Positions 9,125 through 17,858 of a DNA stretch of 59,252 nt are shown here, in pieces. This DNA comes from Acidimicrobiia bacterium (GTDB lineage: Bacteria > Actinomycetota > Acidimicrobiia > Spongiisociales > UBA5794). Below the pieces are notes generated by a model. It was not told the DNA's origin and did no database searches. It was given only the letters and a program-made list of their open reading frames with translations. The stretch's first letter is position 1, and each line of letters begins with the position of its first letter. The stretch lies in NCBI GenBank assembly GCA_024762335.1, contig JANTHO010000009.1:1-59252 (forward strand), read 5' to 3'. Both the position numbers and the translations under genes were made by a program.

Positions 9125-9952
9125 TCAGGCGTCGAGGAAGAAATCCGGCATCAGATCGGCGTCGGGAACCGACGCATACTTCGAGAAGTCGGTCGTGCCC
9201 GCCTCGGCGAGAACCTCGTCGTCGATGTAGAAGTTCCCCGTGGCCTCACGGCTCGGCCGGCTGAAGATCTCGTATGCAGCGTCGGCCATGATCTCTGGGG
9301 ACCGGGTCCGGCGCATCGACTCCTCACCGCCCAGCAGATTCTGCACGGCCGCTGTGGCGATCGCGGTTCGGGGCCAGAGGCTGTTGACCGCCACACCCCG
9401 TGACGCGAACTCTGCGGACATGCCGAGCGTGCACATCGACATGCCGTACTTCGCGATCGTGTACGCCAGGTTGTTGGCGAACCAGTGGGGAGCGAGGTTC
9501 AACGGCGGACTCAGGGTGAGGATGTGAGGATTCTCAGCCTCCATGAGATGCGGGAGGCAGGTTCTCGACACGAGGTAGGTGCCGCGCGTGTTGATGTCCT
9601 GCATCAGATCGTACGTCTTCATCGGGAGCTGGAGCGTTCCCGCGAGATTGATCGCCGACGCGTTGTTCACACAGATGTCGATGCCGCCGAATGCCTCGAC
9701 GGTCGCGTTGACGGCGGCTTCGACCTGGTCATCGAACCGTATGTCTCCGACGATCGGGAGCGCCTTCCCCCCTGCGGCTTCGATCTCGGCGGCCGCCGTA
9801 TAGATCGTGCCCGGCAGCTTCGGATTGGGGTCGGCGGTCTTGGCGATCAGCGCTACGTTCGCACCGTCCTCCGCCGCGCGTTTCGCAATGGCGAGGCCGA
9901 TGCCGCGGCTCCCGCCGGAGATGAACATGGTCTTACCCGCGAGGCCCGACAT
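9125..9952 (-). CDS. Short-chain dehydrogenase, HSDL2-like
   Basis: 275-residue SDR. The cofactor motif is SGGSRGIGLAIA near the N-terminus, then NNASAINLAGTLQLPMKTYDLM, and the catalytic Ser...Tyr-x-x-x-Lys in HILTLSPPLNLAPHWF / AYTIAKYGM. This combination is distinctive of the hydroxysteroid-dehydrogenase-like 2 group, often found in fatty-acid or terpenoid catabolism. An AAGGAG site sits 7 bases before ATG 9952. Probably the last gene of a minus-strand run with gnd and the aldolase (31-base gap). The substrate is not known. Confidence 0.87.
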   Translation of the reverse strand: MSGLAGKTMFISGGSRGIGLAIAKRAAEDGANVALIAKTADPNPKLPGTIYTAAAEIEAAGGKALPIVGDIRFDDQVEAAVNATVEAFGGIDICVNNASAINLAGTLQLPMKTYDLMQDINTRGTYLVSRTCLPHLMEAENPHILTLSPPLNLAPHWFANNLAYTIAKYGMSMCTLGMSAEFASRGVAVNSLWPRTAIATAAVQNLLGGEESMRRTRSPEIMADAAYEIFSRPSREATGNFYIDDEVLAEAGTTDFSKYASVPDADLMPDFFLDA

Positions 9953-9983
9953 GGAAGCTCCTTCGATATGGCGTCAGCGGAGG

Positions 9984-10838
9984 CTACTCGCTCGGCGTGG
10001 AACAGCAGGCGTCGGAGATCTGAGCCCGGGCCGATTCGCCGAGGGGGACGAGCGGCGCCCGCATCGTTCCGGGTATCAATCCGGCCAGTTCCGAAGCCGC
10101 ATATGTCCCTGCGAGGCCGAAACGTTCCACGATCGCGGTCATGGCCGTGAGGGCCCTCTGGGCGTCGGCATCGCCGCCGGCGGATATCACCAGATCCGGC
10201 GTGTAGTTCGTCGAGGCAGTGATGGCACCGTATGCGCCGAGGGCTACTGCCTCGTGGACGAGTCTCGATGCGCCCGTGAACAGTGTGTACCCGGGTCCCG
10301 CACCGGTGAGGACCGGGGTGATCCGTTCGGCCTTGCCGCCCGAATCCTTCATCCCGACGATGTTCGGATGCCGGGCGAGATCGACCGCCGTTTCGACCGG
10401 AAGCTCATAACCGGTGACGGCGGGGACCGTGTAGCAGAACACCGGGATCGGCGAGATGTCCGCGACAGCGCGATAGAACGATGCGACGAGTTCGGCATTG
10501 CCGCGGAGCAGCAGCGTTGGAGTCGTCACAAGCACCGCGTCCGCTCCCGATTCCGCCGCCTCCTTCACCTGCGCCGCTGCTTGACGGACGGACTGGGCGG
10601 ACACGCCGGTCAGGAGGAACGCGGACGATCCGAGCAGTCTTCTGGCAATCGTCGTCAGCGATGCACGCTCTCCGGCTTCGAGATACGGGCTCTGGCCAGT
10701 GGACCCGCCGAGAAGGAACCCGGTGACGCCGCGACCGGTCAGGGTCTCGAGGTTGTGGAGGTGTGCCCGCTCGTCGAGCGATCCATCAGAGTCGAACGGC
10801 GTGATCAACGCCACCATTGTGGGAGGGGGAAGCTTCAT
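9984..10838 (-). CDS. Class I pyruvate-type aldolase, DHDPS/NAL family, HOGA-like
   Basis: 284-residue TIM-barrel lyase. The GGSTGQSPYL phosphate/carboxylate loop, the tyrosine in CYTVPAVTG and the Schiff-base lysine in VGMKDSGG are all present. True dihydrodipicolinate synthases usually have GTTGE and YNVP. The PAVTG, HPNIVGMKDSGG and APLVPLGESAR segments look more like 4-hydroxy-2-oxoglutarate aldolase or a ketodeoxysugar-acid aldolase. Its ATG directly follows the gnd stop (TAG-ATG, no gap), so translation is probably coupled with 6-phosphogluconate dehydrogenase. This suggests a sugar-acid role, which is an inference. Confidence 0.82.
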   Translation of the reverse strand: MKLPPPTMVALITPFDSDGSLDERAHLHNLETLTGRGVTGFLLGGSTGQSPYLEAGERASLTTIARRLLGSSAFLLTGVSAQSVRQAAAQVKEAAESGADAVLVTTPTLLLRGNAELVASFYRAVADISPIPVFCYTVPAVTGYELPVETAVDLARHPNIVGMKDSGGKAERITPVLTGAGPGYTLFTGASRLVHEAVALGAYGAITASTNYTPDLVISAGGDADAQRALTAMTAIVERFGLAGTYAASELAGLIPGTMRAPLVPLGESARAQISDACCSTPSE

Positions 10839-12254
10839 CTATGACCTCCAATCCGAGTGGAAGAAGCGTCCTCTCGGTCGATCGACCCGTTCGTACGTAT
10901 GGGCGCCGAATAGGTCTCGCTGTGCCTGGAGCAGGTTCGCGGGCAGACGATCCGACCGGTAGGCATCGTAGAACGACAGCGCGCTTGCGTAGGTGGGCAC
11001 CGGGATTCCGCTCGTCACGGCTCGCACGACGGTGCGTCGCCATCCGGGCTCCGCCTCGGCGAGGGCGTCGGCGAAGAACGGTTCCGTGAGAAGGTTCGCG
11101 ACGCTGCCGTTCGACCGGTAGGCACGGGTGATGTCGCCCAAGAAGCGAGAGCGGATGATGCACCCTGCTCTCCAGAGCGAAGCGATGACCGCCGGGTCCA
11201 GATGCCACCCGTAGTCGCGGGACGCGGCATCGAAGAGCATGAACCCCTGAGCGTACGAGACGATCTTCGATGCGTAGACGGCATCTTCGAGGTCGGAGAC
11301 CACTGCTGCTTCGTCGTCGATGATCGGCCCGCGCGATCCGGAGAGGATCTGCGATGCGGCGGCGCGCTCGTCGACCAATGCCGAGACGATCCTGGCGTAG
11401 ACGGCCTCCGCGACGAGTGTCGTCGGCATGGCCTGATTCATCGACGCCACGACCGTCCACTTGCCGGTGCCCTTCTGACCTGCAGCATCGAGCACACGAT
11501 CGAGGAGAGGCGTGCCGTCGTCGTCGACGGCTCTCATGATCCGGGCGGTGATCTCGATCAGGAACGAGTCGAGACGTCCCGTATCCCATCGCTCGAAGAT
11601 GGGGGCCATCTGCGGCGGGGTGAGACCGAGGCCGCGCCGCATCACGTCGTACGCCTCGGCGATCACCTGCATGTCGCCGTACTCGATGCCGTTGTGGACC
11701 ATCTTCACGTAGTGGCCGGCGCCACCCGGCCCGATCCACTCGCAGCACGGCTCGCCGTCCGCCTTCGCGGCGATCGCCGTGAAGATGGATGAGATTTCGG
11801 GCCAGGCCGAGACGTTGCCGCCCGGCATGATCGACGGTCCGAACCGGGCACCGTCCTCGCCGCCGGAAATGCCCATCCCGACGAATTGGATCCCGAGGTC
11901 CGAGAGTCGTTCTGTCCGCCGTTCGGTGTCGACGAATCGGGAATTCCCTCCGTCGATGATGATGTCGCCGCGTTCGAGGAGCGGGATCAGCGCATCGATC
12001 TGATCGTCGACGGGTTTGCCGGCCTTGATCATCATCATCACGACCCTCGGGCGGTCCAGTGTCGATACGAGATCTTCGATCGACCAGGTTCCGACGACGG
12101 TCGTGCCGGCTGCCTCCGCGGACAAGAACTCGTCGGTACGTTCCGGAGTTCGGTTGTAGACGGCAACGGTGATGCCATGGTCGGCCATGTTCATGACGAG
12201 ATTGCGTCCCATCACGGCGAGGCCGATGAATCCGAGATCAGCAGTGTGCGACAT
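10839..12254 (-). CDS. gnd: 6-phosphogluconate dehydrogenase, decarboxylating
   Basis: 471 residues, the usual length for the long (dimeric) Gnd. It converts 6-phosphogluconate to ribulose 5-phosphate with CO2 and NADPH in the oxidative pentose phosphate pathway. Visible: GLAVMGRNLVMNMADHG coenzyme motif with NRTPERT, IDGGNSRFVDTERR, GMGISGGEDGARFGPSIMPG, KMVHNGIEYGDMQ with the catalytic Lys, and the C-terminal RDLFGAHTYERVDRP. ATG 12254 (MSHTADLG) is the start; the frame stays open upstream to 12572 only because it shadows the M1 peptidase gene. It lies 13 bases after that gene's stop. Confidence 0.96.
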   Translation of the reverse strand: MSHTADLGFIGLAVMGRNLVMNMADHGITVAVYNRTPERTDEFLSAEAAGTTVVGTWSIEDLVSTLDRPRVVMMMIKAGKPVDDQIDALIPLLERGDIIIDGGNSRFVDTERRTERLSDLGIQFVGMGISGGEDGARFGPSIMPGGNVSAWPEISSIFTAIAAKADGEPCCEWIGPGGAGHYVKMVHNGIEYGDMQVIAEAYDVMRRGLGLTPPQMAPIFERWDTGRLDSFLIEITARIMRAVDDDGTPLLDRVLDAAGQKGTGKWTVVASMNQAMPTTLVAEAVYARIVSALVDERAAASQILSGSRGPIIDDEAAVVSDLEDAVYASKIVSYAQGFMLFDAASRDYGWHLDPAVIASLWRAGCIIRSRFLGDITRAYRSNGSVANLLTEPFFADALAEAEPGWRRTVVRAVTSGIPVPTYASALSFYDAYRSDRLPANLLQAQRDLFGAHTYERVDRPRGRFFHSDWRS

Positions 12255-12267
12255 GCCCCGGACGGTA

Positions 12268-13713
12268 TCACCCTTCGGGGAGTTCATCTCCATAGAGCCA
12301 GACGTCGAAGAACACTCCGAGGTCGCGTCCGGCGACCTCTTCCGCGAGGGCGATGAAGTCCTGCGTCGTCGCGTTGGCGTCGGCGAATCGATCGCTGTAG
12401 ACGCGCAGCGTCGTGAAGAACGCGTCGTCGCCGATCTCGTCGCGCAGCGCCGCGAGCAGGAGACCACCGCGTTGGTACACACTCCCATTGAACAGATCAT
12501 CCGGGGGAGGCGTGCCCGGCGGCCCGTAGCCCGCGATCCGGGCGGCCTGGGTCCGGTTGGCGACTTCCTCACGGTAAGCGGCGCTGCCGTGCAGATGCTC
12601 GACCCAGAGCATCTCGGCGTAGGTGGCGAAACCCTCGTTGAGCCAGATGTCGGACCACCGTGCGAGGGAGACCGAGTCGCCGAACCACTGGTGGGCGAGT
12701 TCGTGGACGAGGACGTACTCGAAGAACGGCGCGTCGACCATCTGCCTGCCGAAGAGGGAAAGCGTCTGGTTCTCCAGAGCCGATGGGAAGCCGTCGACCA
12801 CGGCGATCCCGTATCGGCTGAATGGATACGGTCCGAACGCTGCTTCGAGCGTTCGAATCATCTCACCCGTCCGCTCGAGTGCGGCCGGCGGATCCTCTGA
12901 GAGATCGGCGGGGAGGAAGTTCCGGACTTCGATTCCGGCCGCCTCGGTGGACACAGGGTCGGCCACGACCTGCCATCCGCGGCCGAGCGCGACGGTGGCG
13001 AGATAGGTCGCCATCGGGGAGGTCATCTCCCACTGCGACGCCACCCCACCGTCCTTCGAGGCGCTGCCGGCGTCGTCCCCGTCGTTGAGGACCCGTTCAC
13101 CGTTGGCGGCCGTCCCGTACCCGGCGGGGCCGCGAACGGCGAACGTGAACGTCGCCTTGTCGAGCGGGTGGTCATTGCAGGGGAACCAGGAGTGAGCGGC
13201 GTCGGGTTCGGCGGCAACGAACTGCTCTCCGTTGGGACCGTCGAACCATCCGATGGGGAAGGGAAGGGCCGCCGACTCGTACGGTGCCGGAGTGCCCGAG
13301 TAGTTGATCGCGACCCGGAACTCGTCACCGTCGGCGATCGCGACACCGGTGATGACGAGTTCCTCACCGTCGCGGCTGAACGGCACTTCAGTCCCGTCGA
13401 CCTGGAGGCCGGAGATGCTCCATCCGGCGAAGTCGAGGTTAAAACCGGAGAGGTTCTGGGTGGCTACGGCGTCGATGGCGACACCCGCGCCGACGCTCCC
13501 GTCTTCCTCATATGCGAGATCGATGCGGTAGTGCTGAACGTCGTATCCGCCGTTGCCGAGCGACGGGTAGTAGTCGTCCCCGATGCCGGGCGCCCCGGGC
13601 GTGAAGGAGGGCGAGGTGGCCTCAGTGACACCGGTTGTCGCCGTCACGGCGCCGTCGCCATTCGTACACGACGCGGAGAGCAGGACCAGGGCGATGGCGA
13701 GAGCGCGACGCAT
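12268..13713 (-). CDS. M1-family zinc aminopeptidase, probable lipoprotein
   Basis: 481 residues. A short hydrophobic signal ends in a lipobox-like LLSASC, with Cys16 the likely lipidated residue, followed by a low-complexity linker. The catalytic region carries the zinc motif HELAHQW, the third ligand in WLNEGFATYAE, the substrate-binding ALEN (for GAMEN), and VYQRGGLLL near the catalytic Tyr. The large C-terminal helical domain of PepN is absent, as in short secreted M1 peptidases. It acts outside the membrane, presumably in peptide scavenging. A TAGCGT -10 element lies 6 bases before the ATG, so the transcript may be leaderless. Confidence 0.88.
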   Translation of the reverse strand: MRRALAIALVLLSASCTNGDGAVTATTGVTEATSPSFTPGAPGIGDDYYPSLGNGGYDVQHYRIDLAYEEDGSVGAGVAIDAVATQNLSGFNLDFAGWSISGLQVDGTEVPFSRDGEELVITGVAIADGDEFRVAINYSGTPAPYESAALPFPIGWFDGPNGEQFVAAEPDAAHSWFPCNDHPLDKATFTFAVRGPAGYGTAANGERVLNDGDDAGSASKDGGVASQWEMTSPMATYLATVALGRGWQVVADPVSTEAAGIEVRNFLPADLSEDPPAALERTGEMIRTLEAAFGPYPFSRYGIAVVDGFPSALENQTLSLFGRQMVDAPFFEYVLVHELAHQWFGDSVSLARWSDIWLNEGFATYAEMLWVEHLHGSAAYREEVANRTQAARIAGYGPPGTPPPDDLFNGSVYQRGGLLLAALRDEIGDDAFFTTLRVYSDRFADANATTQDFIALAEEVAGRDLGVFFDVWLYGDELPEG

Positions 13714-13719
13714 AGGGGA

Positions 13720-13725
13720 ACGCTA
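13720..13725 (-). promoter_or_regulatory. Putative leaderless -10 element of the M1 peptidase gene
   Basis: On the minus strand TAGCGT is followed by exactly 6 bases and then ATG 13713. That spacing would place the transcription start at the A of the start codon. No ribosome binding site is seen. Confidence 0.4.
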
Positions 13726-13744
13726 CCTCGTCGGGCGGCTGTGG

Positions 13745-14797
13745 CTACATCGAAATCGCTCTCGCCACGGCGTCACCCATCTCGGTCGTCGACGCCGAGG
13801 GACCGGCACCTGCGATATCGGCGGTCCGAAGGCCGGCGTCGAGAACGTCGTTGACCGCCTGTTCGATCGCATCCGCAGCGTCGGGGAGTTCGAGCGAGTG
13901 ACGGAGCGCCATGGCGGCCGCGAGGATCGCCGCGAGCGGATTGGCGAGTCCCTTCCCAGCGATGTCGGGTGCGGAACCGTGGACCGGTTCGTAGAGGCCG
14001 GGAGGCCCGTCCCCAAGCGACGCAGAGGGGAGGAGACCGAGCGACCCTGGGAGCATCGAAGCCTCGTCCGTGAGGATGTCCCCGAACAGGTTCCCCGTGA
14101 CGACGACGTCGAAGTCCTTCGGTCGTGAGAGCAGGTACATGGCCATAGCGTCGACGAGAACGACCTCGTAGTCGATGTCGGGGAACTCGTCTGCCATCAC
14201 GCGCTGCGCGACGCGTCGCCAGAGACGGGACACCTCGAGGACGTTGGCCTTGTCCACGGAGGTCACCCTGCCGTCGCGGCGCCTCGCCGCCTCGCCCGCG
14301 ACCCGGATCACCCGTTCGATCTCCGGGACCGAATAGACCATCTCGCTGCGAGCAACGGTCCCGTCGTCCGAGAGCGACGACGGGCCGAAGTAGATCCCTC
14401 CGGTCAATTCGCGAACGAAGAGGATGTCGACGCCGGAGGCGTCGCGCAATGGCGACGCAGCAGGAAAGTGGACCTGGATGGGGCGCAGATTCGCGTAGAG
14501 GCCGAGGGCGGCACGGATCCCGAGCAAGCCGTCCTCGGGACGGGTCTTCGCGAGAGGATCATCCCAACGAGGGCCGCCGACGGCACCGAGCAGCACGGCG
14601 TCCGCGTCGCGACAGGCTTCGAGCGTAGACGTGGGGAGCGGATCGCCGGTCGTGTCGATCGCGATACCACCGATCAGGTGCTCTTCGAACGAGAACGAGA
14701 GGCCGAAACGGAGCGCGACCGCTTCCAGAGCCTTGCGCGCCTCCGCCACCACCTCCGGGCCGATACCGTCACCCGGCAAGAGGACGAATCGGCTCAT
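13745..14797 (-). CDS. leuB: 3-isopropylmalate dehydrogenase
   Basis: 350 residues. Oxidises and decarboxylates 3-isopropylmalate to 2-oxoisocaproate with NAD in leucine synthesis. Visible: [15 protein letters not shown] at the N-terminus, the substrate arginine region [15 protein letters not shown] and [15 protein letters not shown], the catalytic lysine in [14 protein letters not shown], metal ligands in DAMAMYLL and [14 protein letters not shown], and adenine binding in [21 protein letters not shown] 14797 gives an ATGA overlap with leuA; the frame open to 15646 is a shadow of leuA. Last gene of ilvBNC-leuAB; leuCD and ilvD are not in the window. Confidence 0.96.
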   Translation of the reverse strand: MSRFVLLPGDGIGPEVVAEARKALEAVALRFGLSFSFEEHLIGGIAIDTTGDPLPTSTLEACRDADAVLLGAVGGPRWDDPLAKTRPEDGLLGIRAALGLYANLRPIQVHFPAASPLRDASGVDILFVRELTGGIYFGPSSLSDDGTVARSEMVYSVPEIERVIRVAGEAARRRDGRVTSVDKANVLEVSRLWRRVAQRVMADEFPDIDYEVVLVDAMAMYLLSRPKDFDVVVTGNLFGDILTDEASMLPGSLGLLPSASLGDGPPGLYEPVHGSAPDIAGKGLANPLAAILAAAMALRHSLELPDAADAIEQAVNDVLDAGLRTADIAGAGPSASTTEMGDAVARAISM

Positions 14798-16338
14798 CGA
14801 TCGCCGCCGAGCGCGCCGTTCCGGTCGATCATGGCCTTGTTGAGGGCGGCGACGAATGCACGAGCGGAGCCCTCGACCACGTCGGTCGACACGCCGCGGC
14901 CCGAGTAGGTTGTCGGACCCGTCTGGATGATGACGCTCACCTCCGCCATCGCGTCGGCTCCCGAAGTAAACGGAACCACCCGGTAGTCGAGCAGGGTGGC
15001 GGGGAACCCGAACGCATCTTGGAGAGCGACAAACGCGGCGTTGACCATGCCGTCGCCCTCCGCCGAGGTTTCGATGGGCTCGTCCCCTCTCGTAACCCGA
15101 ACCGTCGCAACCGGCGGCTCCTGGTCTCCGCCGCGAAGGTGGAGGCCGACGAGTTTGACGACATCGGCGGCAATGCCCGTCTCCTCTTCGATGATGGCCT
15201 TGAGGCCTTCTTCGGAGATCTCCCCTTTGCGGTCGGCGAGTTCCTTGAACCGGTCGAACGCCCTCTGGAAGTCGACATCCTCGAGTCGGACACCCATCTT
15301 CGACAGGGCATCCGAGAAGGCGGCGCGACCCGAGTGCTTCCCCAACACGAGCGACGAGTGTTGCCCGACATCCGCCGGATCCATGATCTCGTACGTCTGA
15401 CGGGATTTGAGTACCCCGTGCTGATGGATCCCCGCTTCGTGAGCGAAGGCGTTCCTGCCGACGACGGCCTTGTTGTACTGGACGGGGTAGCCGGTCAGCC
15501 GGGAGACGAGGCGCGACGTTTCGAAGATCTGCGTCGTGTCGGCTGCCACCGTGACGGGGTAGTGGTCGTGGCGGGTCTTGACCGCCATGATGATCTCCTC
15601 CGTCGAGGTGTTCCCTGCCCGCTCGCCGATGCCGTTGACGGCGCATTCGATCTGCCTGGCGCCGGCAGCGATCGCCGCCAGCGAGTTTGCGACCGCCATT
15701 CCGAGGTCGTTGTGGCAGTGCGTGGAGATCACGATGTCGTCTCGACCCTCACGGACCTCCTCGGCGACGCGGCCGATGAGGGCCGCGAACTCATCCGGCA
15801 TCGTGTATCCGACGGTATCAGGGATGTTGATCGTCGTCGCGCCCGCGGCCACCGCCACCTTGCACGCCTCGATGACGAAGTCCGGATCGGAGCGCGTGGC
15901 GTCCTGGGGTGAGAACTCCACGTCCTCGCACAGACCTCTCGCTCTGGCGACACTGTCCGCGATCGAGGTGAGCACCTCGTCCGGCGTCATGTTCAGCATC
16001 TGCTCCATGTGGATCGGCGACGTCGATTGGAAGACGTGGATCCGCGAGCGCTCGGCCGGAGCGACGGCCGCAGCCGCCCGATCGATGTCGTCTGGATGGG
16101 TGCGGGCGAGTGCCGCGATGATCGGGCCTTTGACCTCGGTGGCGATCCGATGGACCGCTTCGAAGTCACCGGGCGAAGAGGCAGGGAAACCGGCCTCGAT
16201 GACGTCGACCTTGAGGCGGGCCAGCTGAGCAGCGACCGCAACTTTGTCATCGGGTGAGAGTGCGATGCCGGGTGCCTGCTCGCCGTCGCGGAGGCTCGTG
16301 TCGAAGATGATCAGTCGGTCGGCCGTCGCAGTGGTCAT
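14794..16338 (-). CDS. leuA: 2-isopropylmalate synthase
   Basis: 514 residues. Condenses acetyl-CoA with 2-oxoisovalerate, the committed step to leucine. N-terminal DRE-TIM barrel: [12 protein letters not shown] at about residues 14-25, metal ligands in [19 protein letters not shown], and the [14 protein letters not shown] stretch. A C-terminal ~120-residue allosteric domain follows, which normally binds leucine for feedback inhibition. It overlaps ilvC (ATGA at 16335) and leuB (ATGA at 14794), so the three are translationally coupled. This is the shorter bacterial form (about 510 residues) rather than the 600-residue mycobacterial form. Confidence 0.96.
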   Translation of the reverse strand: MTTATADRLIIFDTSLRDGEQAPGIALSPDDKVAVAAQLARLKVDVIEAGFPASSPGDFEAVHRIATEVKGPIIAALARTHPDDIDRAAAAVAPAERSRIHVFQSTSPIHMEQMLNMTPDEVLTSIADSVARARGLCEDVEFSPQDATRSDPDFVIEACKVAVAAGATTINIPDTVGYTMPDEFAALIGRVAEEVREGRDDIVISTHCHNDLGMAVANSLAAIAAGARQIECAVNGIGERAGNTSTEEIIMAVKTRHDHYPVTVAADTTQIFETSRLVSRLTGYPVQYNKAVVGRNAFAHEAGIHQHGVLKSRQTYEIMDPADVGQHSSLVLGKHSGRAAFSDALSKMGVRLEDVDFQRAFDRFKELADRKGEISEEGLKAIIEEETGIAADVVKLVGLHLRGGDQEPPVATVRVTRGDEPIETSAEGDGMVNAAFVALQDAFGFPATLLDYRVVPFTSGADAMAEVSVIIQTGPTTYSGRGVSTDVVEGSARAFVAALNKAMIDRNGALGGDR

Positions 16339-17348
16339 ACGTCGTCTGCCGGAATCTTGTCTACCAGGAACGGCATCATGGCCCGCAGCTCACGGCCGAC
16401 GACCTCGACCGGATGTTCGGTCACCGCGGCCCGTGCCGCCAGCAGGTTCGGGGACCCTGCTCGGTACTCGTCCATCCACTCTTTGGCGAATGCCCCAGAC
16501 TGGATCTCGTCGAGGATCGTGCGCATCTCGGCTTTCGTGTCGTCGTCGACGACCCGGGGCCCTCTCGTGATGTCGCCGTACTCGGCCGTGTCCGAAACCG
16601 AGTGGCGCATCCACGAGATGCCGCCTTCGTAGAGCAGGTCGACGATGAGCTTCAACTCGTGAAGGACCTCGAAGTAGGCCATCTCTCCCGGGTATCCGGC
16701 TTCGGTGAGCGTTTCGAAGGCGGCCCTGATCATCGAATCGATCCCACCGCAGAGAATGACCTGTTCGCCGAAGAGGTCGGTCTCGGTCTCGTCGCGGAAG
16801 GTGGTCTCGATGACACCCGCTCGTGTACTGCCGATGCCGTGGGCGTAGGAGAGAGCCACCGACTTGGCTTCACCGGTCGCGTCCTGGTGGATGGCGATGA
16901 GCGACGGCACACCGCTGCCTTCAACATATTGTCGGCGGACGAGATGCCCGGGCCCCTTCGGCGCGACCATGGCAACGTCGACGTCCGGCGGTGGCGTGAT
17001 GTAGCCGAAGTGGATGTTGAATCCGTGGGCGAAGAGCAGCATGTCTCCGGCGTTCAGATTCGGTGCGATCACGTCTTCGTACAGTTCCGCCTGGATCTGA
17101 TCGGGCACGAGGATCATGATGACGTCCGCCCACTCGGCGGCGGTTTCGGGATCGACAACCTTGAGGCCGGCGTCGGAGGCTCGCTGCGTACGGGCGGATC
17201 CCTCGCGGAGTCCGACGACGACATCGACGCCCGATTCTTTCAGGTTCATCGCGTGGGCGTGACCCTGGCTTCCGAATCCGATCACAGCGACTTTGCGTCG
17301 GGTGATCAGCGCCGGGTCGGCGTCCCCCTGGTAGTACATCGTGGGCAT
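16335..17348 (-). CDS. ilvC: Ketol-acid reductoisomerase, class I
   Basis: 337 residues, standard for the short class I enzyme. Isomerises and reduces acetolactate and acetohydroxybutyrate with NADPH and Mg2+ on the way to valine and isoleucine. Visible: [17 protein letters not shown] Rossmann motif, [18 protein letters not shown], metal-binding [12 protein letters not shown], and a second metal region [18 protein letters not shown] lies 4 bases before ATG 17348, and ilvN ends 9 bases upstream. Confidence 0.97.
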   Translation of the reverse strand: MPTMYYQGDADPALITRRKVAVIGFGSQGHAHAMNLKESGVDVVVGLREGSARTQRASDAGLKVVDPETAAEWADVIMILVPDQIQAELYEDVIAPNLNAGDMLLFAHGFNIHFGYITPPPDVDVAMVAPKGPGHLVRRQYVEGSGVPSLIAIHQDATGEAKSVALSYAHGIGSTRAGVIETTFRDETETDLFGEQVILCGGIDSMIRAAFETLTEAGYPGEMAYFEVLHELKLIVDLLYEGGISWMRHSVSDTAEYGDITRGPRVVDDDTKAEMRTILDEIQSGAFAKEWMDEYRAGSPNLLAARAAVTEHPVEVVGRELRAMMPFLVDKIPADDV

Positions 17349-17357
17349 GGGGCCTCC

Positions 17358-17858
17358 TCAGGCGCTCTTGAGTTGTTTCTTTGAGGTCTTCTGATCTTTC
17401 GCCAGGGCGATCCTGCCGGACTTGGCGAGTGCGACGACACCGTAGGTCGACATGAGCTGCAGGAAATCGGCGAGACGCTCGGGCGGTCCGACAACCTCAA
17501 ACGTGATCGTCGCAGCTCCGACGTCGACGGCCCTCGCTTCCGAGACCCGGGCGGCGTCCAGGATCTCACCGCGACGCTTCGGATCGGCCTTGACGCGAAC
17601 CAGCATGAGTTCGCGTTCGACCGCCGTGCCCGGTTCGAACTCGGTCACCTTCACCGTGTGGACGAGTTTGTAGAGCTGTTTGACGATCTGTTCCATCTCG
17701 GGTCCGTCGACGACGACCGTCATGCGCGAGAGGGTCGGATCCTCGGTGGGGCCCACCGTCAACGAGTGGATGTTGAAGCCTCGCCTTGCGAACATGGTCG
17801 AGACTCTGGCGAGCACACCCGGTTTGTTCTCGACGAGGACGGCGATGATGTGTTTCAC
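17358..17858 (-). CDS. ilvN: Acetolactate synthase small (regulatory) subunit
   Basis: 166 residues. The N-terminal ACT domain (HIIAVLVENKPGVLARVSTMFARR, split here as HIIAVLVENKPGV and ARRGFNIHSL) binds valine; a second ACT-like half carries RELMLVRVKA and ITFEVVGPPERLADFLQLM. It activates the IlvB catalytic subunit and gives it feedback inhibition. The start is GTG 17858, in a GTGA overlap with the ilvB stop; the open frame to 17960 shadows ilvB. The short basic tail (KTSKKQLKSA) is not part of the fold. Confidence 0.95.
   Translation of the reverse strand: MKHIIAVLVENKPGVLARVSTMFARRGFNIHSLTVGPTEDPTLSRMTVVVDGPEMEQIVKQLYKLVHTVKVTEFEPGTAVERELMLVRVKADPKRRGEILDAARVSEARAVDVGAATITFEVVGPPERLADFLQLMSTYGVVALAKSGRIALAKDQKTSKKQLKSA

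Noticed and set aside
12255-12572. An upstream extension of gnd
   Set aside because: It runs inside the M1 peptidase coding sequence; the Rossmann motif begins right after ATG 12254.
14798-15646. An upstream extension of leuB to 633 residues
   Set aside because: The extra part is an alternative frame of leuA; the real start is the ATGA overlap at 14797.
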